NCBI RefSeq assembly: GCF_900105325.1
Contig: NZ_FNSU01000004.1
Location: 124,001-188,000, forward strand
Length of the DNA stretch: 64,000 bases
Source of the DNA: Pseudomonas marginalis
GTDB taxonomy: Bacteria > Pseudomonadota > Gammaproteobacteria > Pseudomonadales > Pseudomonadaceae
Reading direction: 5' to 3'
Part shown: positions 43,372 to 52,316 of the stretch, in pieces
Layout: the number at the start of each line of letters is the position of its first letter
Position numbering within the stretch: the first letter of the stretch is position 1
Program-made: the position numbers and the translations under genes
Notes under the pieces: model-generated
What the model was told of the DNA's origin: nothing
The model's input: the letters and a program-made list of their open reading frames with translations, nothing else
The model's database searches: none

Positions 43372-44208
43372 TCAATGTGCCTGGCCATGCCAAGGCACTA
43401 ACTTACGCTGCAGGGCGCGCAGGCCCATTTCCATGGCGAAGGCGATCAGGGCGATCACCAGGATCCCCAGCACCACTACATCGGTCACCAGGAACTGCGC
43501 CGCCGATTGCACCATGAAACCCAGGCCGCTGGTGGCGGCGATCAGTTCGGCGGCGACCAGGGTCGACCAGCCCACACCCAGGCCGATACGCACCCCGGTG
43601 AGGATGTCGGGCAGGGCGCTCGGCAGGATCACATGGCGAATCAGCTGCGCACGGGTGGCGCCCAGCGACTGCGCCGCCCGCAGCTTGGCCGGGTCGACGG
43701 TGCGTACGCCGGTCGCGGTGGCGATGGCGATGGGCGCAAAGATCGCCAGGTAAATCAGCAGCACCTTGGACAGCTCGCCGATACCGCACCAGATCACGAT
43801 CAATGGCAGGTAAGCCAGGGGCGGAATCGGCCGGTAAAACTCGATCAGCGGGTCGAGAATGCCGCGGGCGATGCGGTTGGCGCCGATGGCAATGCCTACC
43901 GGCACGGCGGTCAGCACCGCGAAGCCCAGGCCCAGGCCGATCCGGCTGAGGCTCGCGCCCAGGTGCTGCCACAAGGTGGAATCCATATAGCCCGTAGTCG
44001 CCAGCAGCCAGCTTTTTTGCAGCACGGCCGAGGGCGGTGGCAGGAACAACGGTTCGATCAGGCCGGTGGCGGTGACGGCCCACCAGAGGGCCAGCAAGGC
44101 GACCAGGGTCAACAGGCTGATCCAGCGTGTACTCAGGCTGCGACGCACAGGAATGACCGCGTGCGCCACCGGCTTGGCAGCGGTGGCGGGGAGTTCGTAG
44201 CTGCTCAT
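43372..44208 (-). CDS. tauC: Taurine ABC transporter permease TauC
   Basis: 278 residues, six membrane segments, and the SsuC/TauC-type permease loop (DPAKLRAAQSLGATRAQLIRHVILPSALPDI). Overlaps tauB (ATGA) and is 11 bp before tauD. Confidence 0.94.
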   Translation of the reverse strand: MSSYELPATAAKPVAHAVIPVRRSLSTRWISLLTLVALLALWWAVTATGLIEPLFLPPPSAVLQKSWLLATTGYMDSTLWQHLGASLSRIGLGLGFAVLTAVPVGIAIGANRIARGILDPLIEFYRPIPPLAYLPLIVIWCGIGELSKVLLIYLAIFAPIAIATATGVRTVDPAKLRAAQSLGATRAQLIRHVILPSALPDILTGVRIGLGVGWSTLVAAELIAATSGLGFMVQSAAQFLVTDVVVLGILVIALIAFAMEMGLRALQRKLVPWHGQAH

Positions 44209-44984
44209 GCGGACACCTGCCGTTGCGAGAACACTTTGCCCAGCACGTGTTCGCGGGTTTCGATAAAGCGCGGGTCGGACTTGATCGCCCGCGCCGACTC
44301 ACCGGCCGCGTAGCGCTGGCCGAAGTCCAGGTGCAGGCGTTCGACGATCTGGCCCGGGTTGGGCGCCAGCAGGATCAGGTCGGTGGCGAGGAACACCGCT
44401 TCTTCGATGTCATGGGTAATCAGGAACACCGGCTTGGCCGTGCGCCGCCAGACTTGCAGCAACAGTTCCTGCATCTGCTCACGGGTGAAGGCATCGAGGG
44501 CGCCGAAGGGTTCGTCCATCAGCAGCACGCGCGGGTCGGCGGCCAGGGCGCGGGCCAGGCCGACGCGTTGCTTCTGGCCGCCGGAGAGTTGCCAGATGCG
44601 GCGATTGTCGAAGCCGGCGAGGTCCACCAGCGCGAGCATTTCCCGGGCGCGCACTTCGCGCTGCGCCTTGGGCACGCCGGCCAGTTCCAGGCCGAAACCG
44701 ACGTTGGCCAGCACGTCCTGCCAGGGCAACAGCGCGTCGTCCTGGAACACCACGCCGCGTTCGGCGCTGGGGCCTTTGACCGGTACGCCATCGAGGGTGA
44801 TGCGCCCGGCAGAAGGCTCGACAAAGCCGGCAATCAGGTTCAACAGCGAAGTCTTGCCACTGCCGGACGGGCCGAGGGCCACCAGCAATTGCTGGGGCCC
44901 CAGGTCGAGTGAAATGTCAGACAGTACCGGTTCTGTGGCGCCTGGGTACTGTGCGCTGATGCGCTCCAGTTGTAGCAAGGCCAT
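44205..44984 (-). CDS. tauB: Taurine ABC transporter ATP-binding protein TauB
   Basis: 259 residues: Walker A GPSGSGKTS, signature LSGGQKQR, Walker B LLMDEPFGALD, switch His in LITHDIEEAV. The DEPFGALD variant is usual for nitrate/sulfonate/taurine importers. Second gene of the tau operon. Confidence 0.94.
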   Translation of the reverse strand: MALLQLERISAQYPGATEPVLSDISLDLGPQQLLVALGPSGSGKTSLLNLIAGFVEPSAGRITLDGVPVKGPSAERGVVFQDDALLPWQDVLANVGFGLELAGVPKAQREVRAREMLALVDLAGFDNRRIWQLSGGQKQRVGLARALAADPRVLLMDEPFGALDAFTREQMQELLLQVWRRTAKPVFLITHDIEEAVFLATDLILLAPNPGQIVERLHLDFGQRYAAGESARAIKSDPRFIETREHVLGKVFSQRQVSA

Positions 44985-45002
44985 CGCGATGAACTCCTTG
45001 AA

Positions 45003-45980
45003 TCAGTTAGTGATGAACTTGGCGCTGACGTAAGGGGCGTAGTCCGGCAGCACGGCGTCGACCTTGCCTTGCTCCTTGAGGAACGCAGCGGTATCGGTCA
45101 CGGCCTTGGTGGTTGGTGCGCCCAGCAGGGTCACCTGGTCAGCGGCCAGCGGGTAGACGTTGCCTTGCAGCAGCAGCGGGATGTCGCTGGCCTTGGCGCC
45201 GGAGAGTTTCACCAGTTTGTCGACGTTGCCTGTGTCGGCGAGCCAGGCTTGTGGGTCTTTGCGGTAGGCGGCGTAGGCATCCAGGGTGACTTTGGCGAAG
45301 GCGGTGACGATTTCCGGGTGCTTCTGCGCGAAGTCCTTGCGCACGATCCAGGCATCGAAGGTCGGCGCGCCGAACTTGGCCAGCTCGCCGGAGGTGATCA
45401 GCACCTTGCCGTTTTCCTTGGCCACGCCCAGGGCCGGGTCCCATACGTAGGTAGCGTCGATGTCACCGCGCTTCCAGGCCGCGATGATCGCCGGCGGTGC
45501 GAGGTTGAGGATGGTCACTTTCGACGGGTCGATGTTCCAGTGCTTCAGCGCGGCCAGCAGGCTGTAGTGGCCGGTGGACACGAAGGGCACGGCGATTTTC
45601 TTGCCGATCAGGTCCTGGGGGCCGTTGATCCCGGAACCGTTGCGCGCCACCAGGGCTTCGGCACCGCCGATCTGGGTGGCAACCAGGAAAGTTTCCACCG
45701 GCACCTTGCGGGTGATCGCAGCGGTCAGTGGGCTGGAACCGAGGTAGCCGATCTGCACGTCGCCGGAGGCGATGGCGGCGATGATGTCGGCACCATTGTC
45801 GAATTTGCGCCAGTCGATCTTGGCGTTAGTGGCTTTTTCGTACGCACCGTCGGCCTGGGCAACTTTGGCCGGGTCTACGGTGGTCTGGTAAGCGATGGTT
45901 ACATCCGCCGCCTGGGCAAACAGGCTGGCACCGGCCAGGGACAACGCGGCCATGAGGCGCAGAGGGGTTAACAGTTTCAA
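45003..45980 (-). CDS. tauA: Taurine-binding periplasmic protein TauA
   Basis: 325 residues with a signal peptide (MKLLTPLRLMAALSLAGASL, cut near QA-AD) and the TauA fold (TIAYQTTVDPAKVAQADG, NGADIIAAIASGDVQIGYLGSSP). The best start is a TTG at 45980, preceded by GAGGAG at good spacing; the first ATG is 27 bp further in and would cut the signal peptide. First gene of the tau operon. Confidence 0.93.
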   Translation of the reverse strand: MKLLTPLRLMAALSLAGASLFAQAADVTIAYQTTVDPAKVAQADGAYEKATNAKIDWRKFDNGADIIAAIASGDVQIGYLGSSPLTAAITRKVPVETFLVATQIGGAEALVARNGSGINGPQDLIGKKIAVPFVSTGHYSLLAALKHWNIDPSKVTILNLAPPAIIAAWKRGDIDATYVWDPALGVAKENGKVLITSGELAKFGAPTFDAWIVRKDFAQKHPEIVTAFAKVTLDAYAAYRKDPQAWLADTGNVDKLVKLSGAKASDIPLLLQGNVYPLAADQVTLLGAPTTKAVTDTAAFLKEQGKVDAVLPDYAPYVSAKFITN

Positions 45981-46044
45981 GGGGAAGCTCCTCAATCAGG
46001 CGGCCGAGGGTCGGCGTGTGAGGAGACTAAATGATCTAAGAATC

Positions 46045-46065
46045 CGAAAATAAATAACATTTTCG
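46045..46065. promoter_or_regulatory. Candidate operator upstream of tauA
   Basis: Perfect inverted repeat CGAAAAT-AAATAAC-ATTTTCG (7-bp arms, 7-bp spacer), 65-85 bp upstream of the tauA start in an AT-rich region. CysB/Cbl-type LysR activators control tau operons and bind AT-rich dyads, but no specific match can be claimed. Confidence 0.4.
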
Positions 46066-46140
46066 AATTAGCTTATGGGCGAAAGGTTGAAGCGAATCTT
46101 GAGCTTGATGAGGGCAAATGTGGGAGGGGGCTTGCCCCGG

Positions 46141-47413
46141 TACAAACCGGGGACATCGTTTACATTTCTAACCGGGGACATGGTTTACAGGCTAATACGC
46201 ATGATCAGGAGGTAACTGATCATGCCCTGGAACCAAGAGTCCCCCATGAATCAAAGAATCAAGCTGGTAGCTGATTGGCTTTCTGGCAACTTCACCAAAA
46301 GCCAGTTGGCACGCCGCTTTGACGTTAGCCGACCTACCGTCGATAAGTGGATTGCCCGGCACGACGGCGATTTGAGGTCTTTATCCGAACTGTCCCGGCG
46401 ACCTCACAACAGCCCAAATAAAACCGACGACGAGATTTTGGCCCGTGTAGTCGCGATGAAGGAGGCTCACGATAAATGGGGGCCGAAAAAGCTTCTCGAG
46501 CTATTACGGCTGGAAGATCCCTCCGTCACCTGGCCCTCTCCAAGTACGGCCGGTCAATGGCTTGACCGACTTGGGCTCGTCAAAAAGCGGCGCTTCAAAC
46601 GCCGACACAGCATTTCCCACGCACAAATGCGAAAGGCCGACGAACCTAACAAGACGTGGTGTGCTGACTACAAAGGGCAGTTCAAGATGCTTAATGCTCA
46701 GATGTGCTTCCCTTTGACCGTCACAGACCATGCGTCGCGGCTGATTTTAGCGTGCAGGGCCCATCCCAAGATCATGACCCAGCCTGTAAAACAGGCCTTT
46801 GAGAGGCTTTTTCAGGAGTACGGCATGCCGGAAGTTATCCGTTCGGACAACGGGGTACCGTTCGCCTCTCCTGGCCTGGCAAGAATATCCACACTGGCAG
46901 TTTGGTGGATTCGGCTGGGTATTTATCCCGAGCGAACCATGCCGGGAAGACCCGCCCAGAATGGTCGCCATGAACGAATGCACCGTAGCTTGAAACTTGA
47001 GTTGCCCTTAGGGAAAAACTTAGTCGAGCAGCAGCTTTTGCTGGAGCATTTCAGGCATGAGTTTAATTACGTACGCCCTCACGAAGCGCTCGGCATGAAA
47101 CGTCCAGGAGACTTGTATGTGCCGTCCACCCGAATTTATCCAGGATGCTTGCCCGATGTGGAATATCCGGCAGAAATGAAAGTTCGAAGCGTCAGGCAGG
47201 ACGGATCGATCAAGTGGAACGGCAAGTTGGTATTTATCAGCGAGGCGCTGTCCGGGGAAAGGATAGGGCTCAAAGAAGCTGAAGATGAAGCTTGGGATTT
47301 GTACCTGTGTGATTATCCCTTGGGGAGGCTTGGACGAGGTATGACCCGCGTCCAGGCCTCAAATGTGTAAACGATGTCCCCGGTTTCAGATGTAAACGAT
47401 GTCTACGGTTCTA
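46141..47413 (+). mobile_element. IS481-family insertion sequence inserted in a REP element
   Basis: About 1.27 kb. Each end carries two tandem copies of a 20-bp motif: ACCGGGGACATCGTTTACA copies at 46144-46164 and 46170-46189, and complements at 47366-47386 and 47391 onward (the outermost right copy reads GTCTACGG instead of GTCCCCGG). Left of it is a broken REP arm (GTGGGAGGGGGCTTGCCCC, 46120-46138); right of it a degraded partner may remain (CCCTCCTACCAT). Exact ends and target duplication are not certain. Confidence 0.82.
46222..47370 (+). CDS. IS481-family transposase
   Basis: 382 residues. N-terminal helix-turn-helix (SQLARRFDVSRPTVDKWIARHD) and an rve-type DDE core: Asp in KTWCADYKGQF, Asp in EVIRSDNGVPFAS, Glu in NGRHERMHRSLK. 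Intact and full length. A strong AGGAGG site precedes the first ATG; a second Met follows 24 bp later. Its stop is just outside the inner right repeat. Confidence 0.93.
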   Translation: MPWNQESPMNQRIKLVADWLSGNFTKSQLARRFDVSRPTVDKWIARHDGDLRSLSELSRRPHNSPNKTDDEILARVVAMKEAHDKWGPKKLLELLRLEDPSVTWPSPSTAGQWLDRLGLVKKRRFKRRHSISHAQMRKADEPNKTWCADYKGQFKMLNAQMCFPLTVTDHASRLILACRAHPKIMTQPVKQAFERLFQEYGMPEVIRSDNGVPFASPGLARISTLAVWWIRLGIYPERTMPGRPAQNGRHERMHRSLKLELPLGKNLVEQQLLLEHFRHEFNYVRPHEALGMKRPGDLYVPSTRIYPGCLPDVEYPAEMKVRSVRQDGSIKWNGKLVFISEALSGERIGLKEAEDEAWDLYLCDYPLGRLGRGMTRVQASNV

Positions 47414-47442
47414 CACCCTCCTACCATGGACCGAGTTCGGTC

Positions 47443-49026
47443 TTAGTTACTGATCGCCAGAATGCTCGCCTGGTACGAGCCGACAAACACATCAAAATCG
47501 CCCACTTCGTTCTGCTCCAGTTCCGCTTGCTGCGCCAGCGACGTGCGCGCCAGCTCTTCAAAGCGTGCCTGCTCTTCTGCGGGCAACGGCTCGCGGCGGA
47601 AGTACTCGGCGTGCACCTCGCTCTGATGCAGGGAGAACTGCGCGAAACTCTCTTTGCGCTCGGCCATCGCCGCCAGTACCTGCGCCGAAGGGGTCAGGGA
47701 CGGGTCCTTGACCTTGGCCAGTTGGGCGTCCAGTGCCTGGCTGTGTTCGGTGATGCCGTGGCTTTCATCCAGCAGCGCAGCCAGCGGGGCAATCTTCTCC
47801 AGAAGCTCGGTGGCCCATTCCTTCATGTCCACGGCCTGGCCCTTGCGCTGCAATTGCAGGCCCGGGCGCCGGCCTTCCTTGACCACGCTGAGGAAGTTGG
47901 ACGTGGCGTTGCCGCACTCGTTGTCGGCGAACAGCGGGCTGTCGTTCAGCGCGCAGTACAGCAGGAATGCATCGAGGAAACGCGACTCCGGCAGGTCGAT
48001 GCCCATCGGCAGGAACGGGTTGATGTCCAGGCAGCGCACTTCGATGTACTGGATGCCACGGGCCATCAGCGCCTGGATCGGCCGCTCGCCGGTGTAGGTC
48101 ACGCGCTTGGGGCGGATGTTGGAGTAGTACTCGTTTTCGATCTGCAGGATGTTGGTGTTGAGCTGTACCCACTCACCGTCCTTGTGGGTGCCGACTTCGA
48201 CATAGGGCGCGTAGGGCGTTGCCACCGCTTCGCGCAGGCTGTCGGTGTAGCTGGCCAGGTCGTTGTAGCACGGCGTCAGGCCGGCCTGGGCGTTGCTCTG
48301 GTAACCCAGGTCGCTCATGCGCAGGCTGGTGGCGTACGGCAGGTACAGGGTGTCGGCGTCGAGCACTTCCAATTGGTGCGAGCGACCGCGCAGGAAACCC
48401 GCGTCCAGGGCCGGCGAGGCGCCGAACAGGTACATCAGCAGCCAGCTGTAGCGGCGGAAGTTGCGGATCAGCGCGATATAGGCCGTGGACTGATAGTCGC
48501 GGTCGGTGCCGACAAAGCCTTCAGTCTCCTTGAGCAGCGGCCATAGCTGTTCTGGCAGGGAAAAGTTGTAGTGGATGCCGGCGATGCACTGCATGGTCTT
48601 GCCGTAACGCAGGGCCAGGCCCTTGCGGTACACGTACTTGAGCTGTCCGATATTGGAGGTGCCGTAGTAGGCAATCGGAATGTCTTCCTCGGCCGGCAAC
48701 GGGCACGGCATCGAGGGGCTCCACAGGTATTCACTGCCGAGCTTGGTGTAGGCAAAACGATGGATCTTGTCCAGGCTGCTCAGGGTGTCGGCCGGGTTGG
48801 GCAGGGCCGGGGTAATGAACTCCAGCAGCGATTCCGAGTAGTCGGTGGTGATCTGTTCATGGGTCAACGCGGCGCCCAGGGCTTCGGGGTGCGGCGTTTG
48901 TGCCAGGCGACCCTCACCGGTGACACGTAGGCATTCACGCTCGATGCCGTGCAAGCACTGCTCTAGCAGGGAGAGGTGTTCGCGCTTGCCGAGCAGGGCC
49001 AGGCGGCGGTTGAGAAGTTCGCTCAA
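47443..49026 (-). CDS. gshA: Glutamate-cysteine ligase (class I)
   Basis: 527 residues, the usual Pseudomonas length. ATP-dependent joining of glutamate and cysteine, first step of glutathione synthesis. Family motifs: CLHGIERECLRV near the start, ITTDYSESLLEFITPA, YLWSPSMPCPLP, GIHYNFSLP, YIEVRCLDINPF. I chose a TTG start at 49026 (MSELLNRRLALL, with AAGGAA upstream) because it matches the family N-terminus; a GTG 15 bp upstream is the alternative. The IS481 element lies just beyond its 3' end but does not cut it. Confidence 0.93.
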   Translation of the reverse strand: MSELLNRRLALLGKREHLSLLEQCLHGIERECLRVTGEGRLAQTPHPEALGAALTHEQITTDYSESLLEFITPALPNPADTLSSLDKIHRFAYTKLGSEYLWSPSMPCPLPAEEDIPIAYYGTSNIGQLKYVYRKGLALRYGKTMQCIAGIHYNFSLPEQLWPLLKETEGFVGTDRDYQSTAYIALIRNFRRYSWLLMYLFGASPALDAGFLRGRSHQLEVLDADTLYLPYATSLRMSDLGYQSNAQAGLTPCYNDLASYTDSLREAVATPYAPYVEVGTHKDGEWVQLNTNILQIENEYYSNIRPKRVTYTGERPIQALMARGIQYIEVRCLDINPFLPMGIDLPESRFLDAFLLYCALNDSPLFADNECGNATSNFLSVVKEGRRPGLQLQRKGQAVDMKEWATELLEKIAPLAALLDESHGITEHSQALDAQLAKVKDPSLTPSAQVLAAMAERKESFAQFSLHQSEVHAEYFRREPLPAEEQARFEELARTSLAQQAELEQNEVGDFDVFVGSYQASILAISN

Positions 49027-49240
49027 GTTGGATTCCTTCACGCGTCAGTCGCCCCAATATGGGGGTGGGCAGGACGGTCTACAAGGGTGAAGTTAAAACT
49101 GGCGTGATCGCCTGGTTTTGAGTCGATTTGACCCGCGTTAAAAAAGCCTACTTCACTCCATGAATTGGGCTATAGCGCAGCAAGAAAATTCCGACGCTGT
49201 TATCGCAGCGCCGAAATTAACTCAAATCGGGGGCGGGGAG

Positions 49241-49624
49241 CTATAGGACAGCGAACGTGCCCTGTGCTTTTGCGACAAGTCTTTCGTCCTGATACACATC
49301 GGCTTCGACCACCAGCGTGCGCCGACCGGCGTGAATCACGCGGCTGGTACACAGCACGTCACCGTCTTCCACGGCGCGGATGTAGTTGATCTTGCATTCG
49401 ATGGTCGCGCTCTGCTGGTCAAACCCATGGGCGCTGGAGCAGGCCAGCCCCATGGTGATGTCCACCAGGCTGAAAATCGCCCCGCCATGGAGCTTGCCCG
49501 CGCGGTTGCGCAGGTGCGGCTCCAGGGTCAGGGCCACTTCGGCAACGCCTTCTTCGAGGCGTTGCAGGCGGCAGCCGATCAGTTCGCTGAACGCGCTCTG
49601 GGTCAAACCGGCGGGGATTTCCAT
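49241..49624 (-). CDS. PaaI-family hotdog thioesterase
   Basis: 127 residues, hotdog fold. The HGGAIFSLVDITMGLACSS motif (about 46-65) is the PaaI/YbgC-like signature, with the catalytic Asp in VDITMG. Likely hydrolyses aromatic or medium-chain acyl-CoA thioesters. The start overlaps the tex stop (ATGA), so the two genes are translationally coupled. Confidence 0.87.
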   Translation of the reverse strand: MEIPAGLTQSAFSELIGCRLQRLEEGVAEVALTLEPHLRNRAGKLHGGAIFSLVDITMGLACSSAHGFDQQSATIECKINYIRAVEDGDVLCTSRVIHAGRRTLVVEADVYQDERLVAKAQGTFAVL

Positions 49625-51960
49625 CAGCGTTTCTTCAACTGCTTGGCGTTGGCGAACAGCGAGGCCATGGCGTTGTTGCTTGGCGCTGCGGTGGCGGTTT
49701 CCTTGCGCGGTTGACTGTTTTCGGAGCGGTTCTGCGACTGGCGCGGTGCCGAGCCCGGACGTGCACCACGGGCGCCGTCGATTTTTTCCCCTGGGGTATC
49801 GCTCATGCGCATCGACAGGCCAACGCGTTTGCGCGGGATGTCGACTTCCATGACCTTGACCTTGACCACATCACCGGCCTTCACGGCTTCGCGCGGATCC
49901 TTGATGAACTTCTCCGAAAGCGCAGAGATGTGCACCAAACCGTCCTGATGCACGCCGATGTCCACAAACGCGCCGAAGTTGGTCACGTTGGTGACCACGC
50001 CTTCGAGGATCATGCCCAGTTGCAGGTCCTTGAGGTCTTCGACGCCGTCCTGGAACTCGGCGGTCTTGAACTCGGGACGCGGGTCGCGGCCAGGTTTTTC
50101 CAGCTCTTGCAGGATGTCGGTGATGGTCGGCACGCCGAAGGTTTCGTCGGTGTACTTCTTTGGGTCCAGGCGCTTGAGGAACGCGGCGTCGCCGATCAAC
50201 GAGCGGATGTCGCGGTCGGTCTCGGCGGCGATACGTTGCACCAACGGATAGGCTTCCGGGTGAACGGCGGACGAATCCAGCGGGTTGTCGCCGTTCATTA
50301 CGCGCAGGAAACCGGCGGCTTGCTCGAAAGTTTTTTCACCCAGGCGGGCGACTTTTTTCAGCGCGGCACGGGTTTTGAACGCACCGTTTTCGTCGCGGTG
50401 AGTGACGATGTTCTGCGCCAGGGTGGCATTGAGGCCGGAGATACGCGCCAGCAGCGCCACGGAGGCGGTGTTCACGTCCACGCCCACGGCGTTTACGCAG
50501 TCTTCCACCACCGCATCCAGGCCGCGTGCCAGTTTCAGCTGTGACACGTCGTGCTGGTACTGGCCGACACCGATGGATTTAGGATCGATTTTCACCAGCT
50601 CTGCCAGCGGATCCTGCAGGCGACGGGCGATGGACACCGCGCCACGGATCGACACGTCGAGGTCCGGGAATTCCTTGGAGGCCAGTTCCGACGCCGAGTA
50701 CACCGAAGCACCGGCTTCGGAGACCATCACCTTGGTCATCTTCATGGCTGGGTATTTTTTGATCAGTTCGGCGGCCAGCTTGTCGGTTTCACGGCTGGCA
50801 GTGCCGTTGCCGATGGCGATCAGGTCCACCGCATGCTTGGCGCACAGGGCGGCCAGGATGGCGAGGGTCTGGTCCCACTTGTTGTGCGGCACGTGTGGGT
50901 ACACGGTGGCGTGGTCCAGCAGCTTGCCGGTGGCATCGACCACGGCGACCTTGCAGCCGGTGCGCAGGCCCGGGTCGAGGCCCAGGGTGGCGCGCGGGCC
51001 GGCCGGTGCGGCCAGCAGCAGGTCGTGCAGGTTGTGGGCGAAGACGTTGATCGCCTCGGTTTCTGCGCCGTCGCGCAACTCGCCGAGCAGGTCGGTTTCC
51101 AGGTGGGTGTAGAGCTTGACCTTCCAGGTCCAGCGCACGACTTCACCGAGCCACTTGTCCGCAGGACGATTCTGATTCTGGATGCCGAATTGTTGGCCGA
51201 TCATGCCCTCGCACGGGTGCATGGTGCCCGGCAGTTCGTCGCCGACTTTCAGCGCGGAGCTGAGAATGCCTTCGTTGCGGCCACGGAAAATCGCCAGCGC
51301 ACGGTGGGACGGCATGCTTTTCAGCGGTTCGTCGTGTTCGAAGTAGTCGCGGAACTTGGCGCCTTCTTCCTCTTTGCCGGCGATGACGCGGGCGCTGAGG
51401 GTGGCTTCCTGTTTCAGGTAGTTGCGCAGTTTTTCCAGCAGGTTGGCGTCTTCGGCGAAGCGTTCCATCAGGATGTACTTGGCGCCTTCGAGGGCGGCCT
51501 TGACGTCGGCAACGCCTTTCTCTGCGTTGACGAAGCGCGCGGCTTCGGTGTCCGGGGTCAGCGTGGGGTCGTTGAACAGGCCGTCGGCCAGTTCGCCCAG
51601 GCCGGCTTCCAGGGCGATCTGGCCCTTGGTGCGGCGCTTCTGTTTGTACGGCAGGTAAAGGTCTTCGAGGCGGGTCTTGGTGTCGGCGAGCTTGATGTCG
51701 CGTTCAAGCTGAGGCGTCAGCTTGCCCTGCTCCTCGATGCTGGCGAGGATGCTGATACGCCGTTCGTCGAGTTCTCGCAGGTAGCGCAGGCGTTCTTCAA
51801 GGTGCCGCAGCTGGATGTCGTCGAGGCTGCCGGTCACTTCTTTCCGGTAACGGGCGATGAAGGGCACCGTGGAGCCTTCATCCAGTAGAGCGACGGCCGC
51901 TTCGACCTGTTGTGGGCGTACGCCGAGTTCTTCGGCGATGCGGCTGTTGATGCTGTCCAT
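49624..51960 (-). CDS. tex: Tex-family RNA-binding transcription accessory protein
   Basis: 778 residues. N-terminal Tex helical domain (RIAEELGVRPQQVEAAVALLDEG), a YqgF/RNase H-like domain (about 325-455, LGLDPGLRTGCKVAVVD), helix-hairpin-helix motifs (about 500-570), and a C-terminal S1 RNA-binding domain (GMILEGVVTNVTNFGAFVDIGVHQDGLVHISAL, about 655-725). A conserved essential-type RNA-binding protein thought to act in transcription. The ATG at 51960 is preceded by AGGTGG. The frame extends about 290 bp upstream, but that part has no similarity to Tex. Confidence 0.94.
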   Translation of the reverse strand: MDSINSRIAEELGVRPQQVEAAVALLDEGSTVPFIARYRKEVTGSLDDIQLRHLEERLRYLRELDERRISILASIEEQGKLTPQLERDIKLADTKTRLEDLYLPYKQKRRTKGQIALEAGLGELADGLFNDPTLTPDTEAARFVNAEKGVADVKAALEGAKYILMERFAEDANLLEKLRNYLKQEATLSARVIAGKEEEGAKFRDYFEHDEPLKSMPSHRALAIFRGRNEGILSSALKVGDELPGTMHPCEGMIGQQFGIQNQNRPADKWLGEVVRWTWKVKLYTHLETDLLGELRDGAETEAINVFAHNLHDLLLAAPAGPRATLGLDPGLRTGCKVAVVDATGKLLDHATVYPHVPHNKWDQTLAILAALCAKHAVDLIAIGNGTASRETDKLAAELIKKYPAMKMTKVMVSEAGASVYSASELASKEFPDLDVSIRGAVSIARRLQDPLAELVKIDPKSIGVGQYQHDVSQLKLARGLDAVVEDCVNAVGVDVNTASVALLARISGLNATLAQNIVTHRDENGAFKTRAALKKVARLGEKTFEQAAGFLRVMNGDNPLDSSAVHPEAYPLVQRIAAETDRDIRSLIGDAAFLKRLDPKKYTDETFGVPTITDILQELEKPGRDPRPEFKTAEFQDGVEDLKDLQLGMILEGVVTNVTNFGAFVDIGVHQDGLVHISALSEKFIKDPREAVKAGDVVKVKVMEVDIPRKRVGLSMRMSDTPGEKIDGARGARPGSAPRQSQNRSENSQPRKETATAAPSNNAMASLFANAKQLKKR

Positions 51961-52316
51961 AAAACCACCTGAAATTCTGAAAAGCAGCCCGCAGGCCCGG
52001 GAAACAAGGCCTGGCGCGGCTGGTTGAGCGGCCCGACCGGCGCCGCTACCTGGGTCAAGAGGCAGCCTATTGACCCTCGAAATCGAAAAAATCACCACAA
52101 GCGGGGAAAAAAAGCCCGGCAGTAAACGGCAACGATCTGACGTTGCCCTGCACGAAGGCGCCGCATTATAACCAGCGTTCTGCCCTTGGGGGGTACTGCG
52201 CCAGTGGTTGGAAGGCGAGGGTTCGCTGGCAGTAGAGGAAAAATCTGCTAACAATGCACACGGTGCGTATAACGGCAGCTACGCCATAATGCGCGCCGAG
52301 ATAAGAGGAGCATCCA

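Noticed and set aside
49027..49240. Possible gene between gshA and the thioesterase gene
   Set aside because: Short frames only, without a ribosome site; probably the gshA promoter region.
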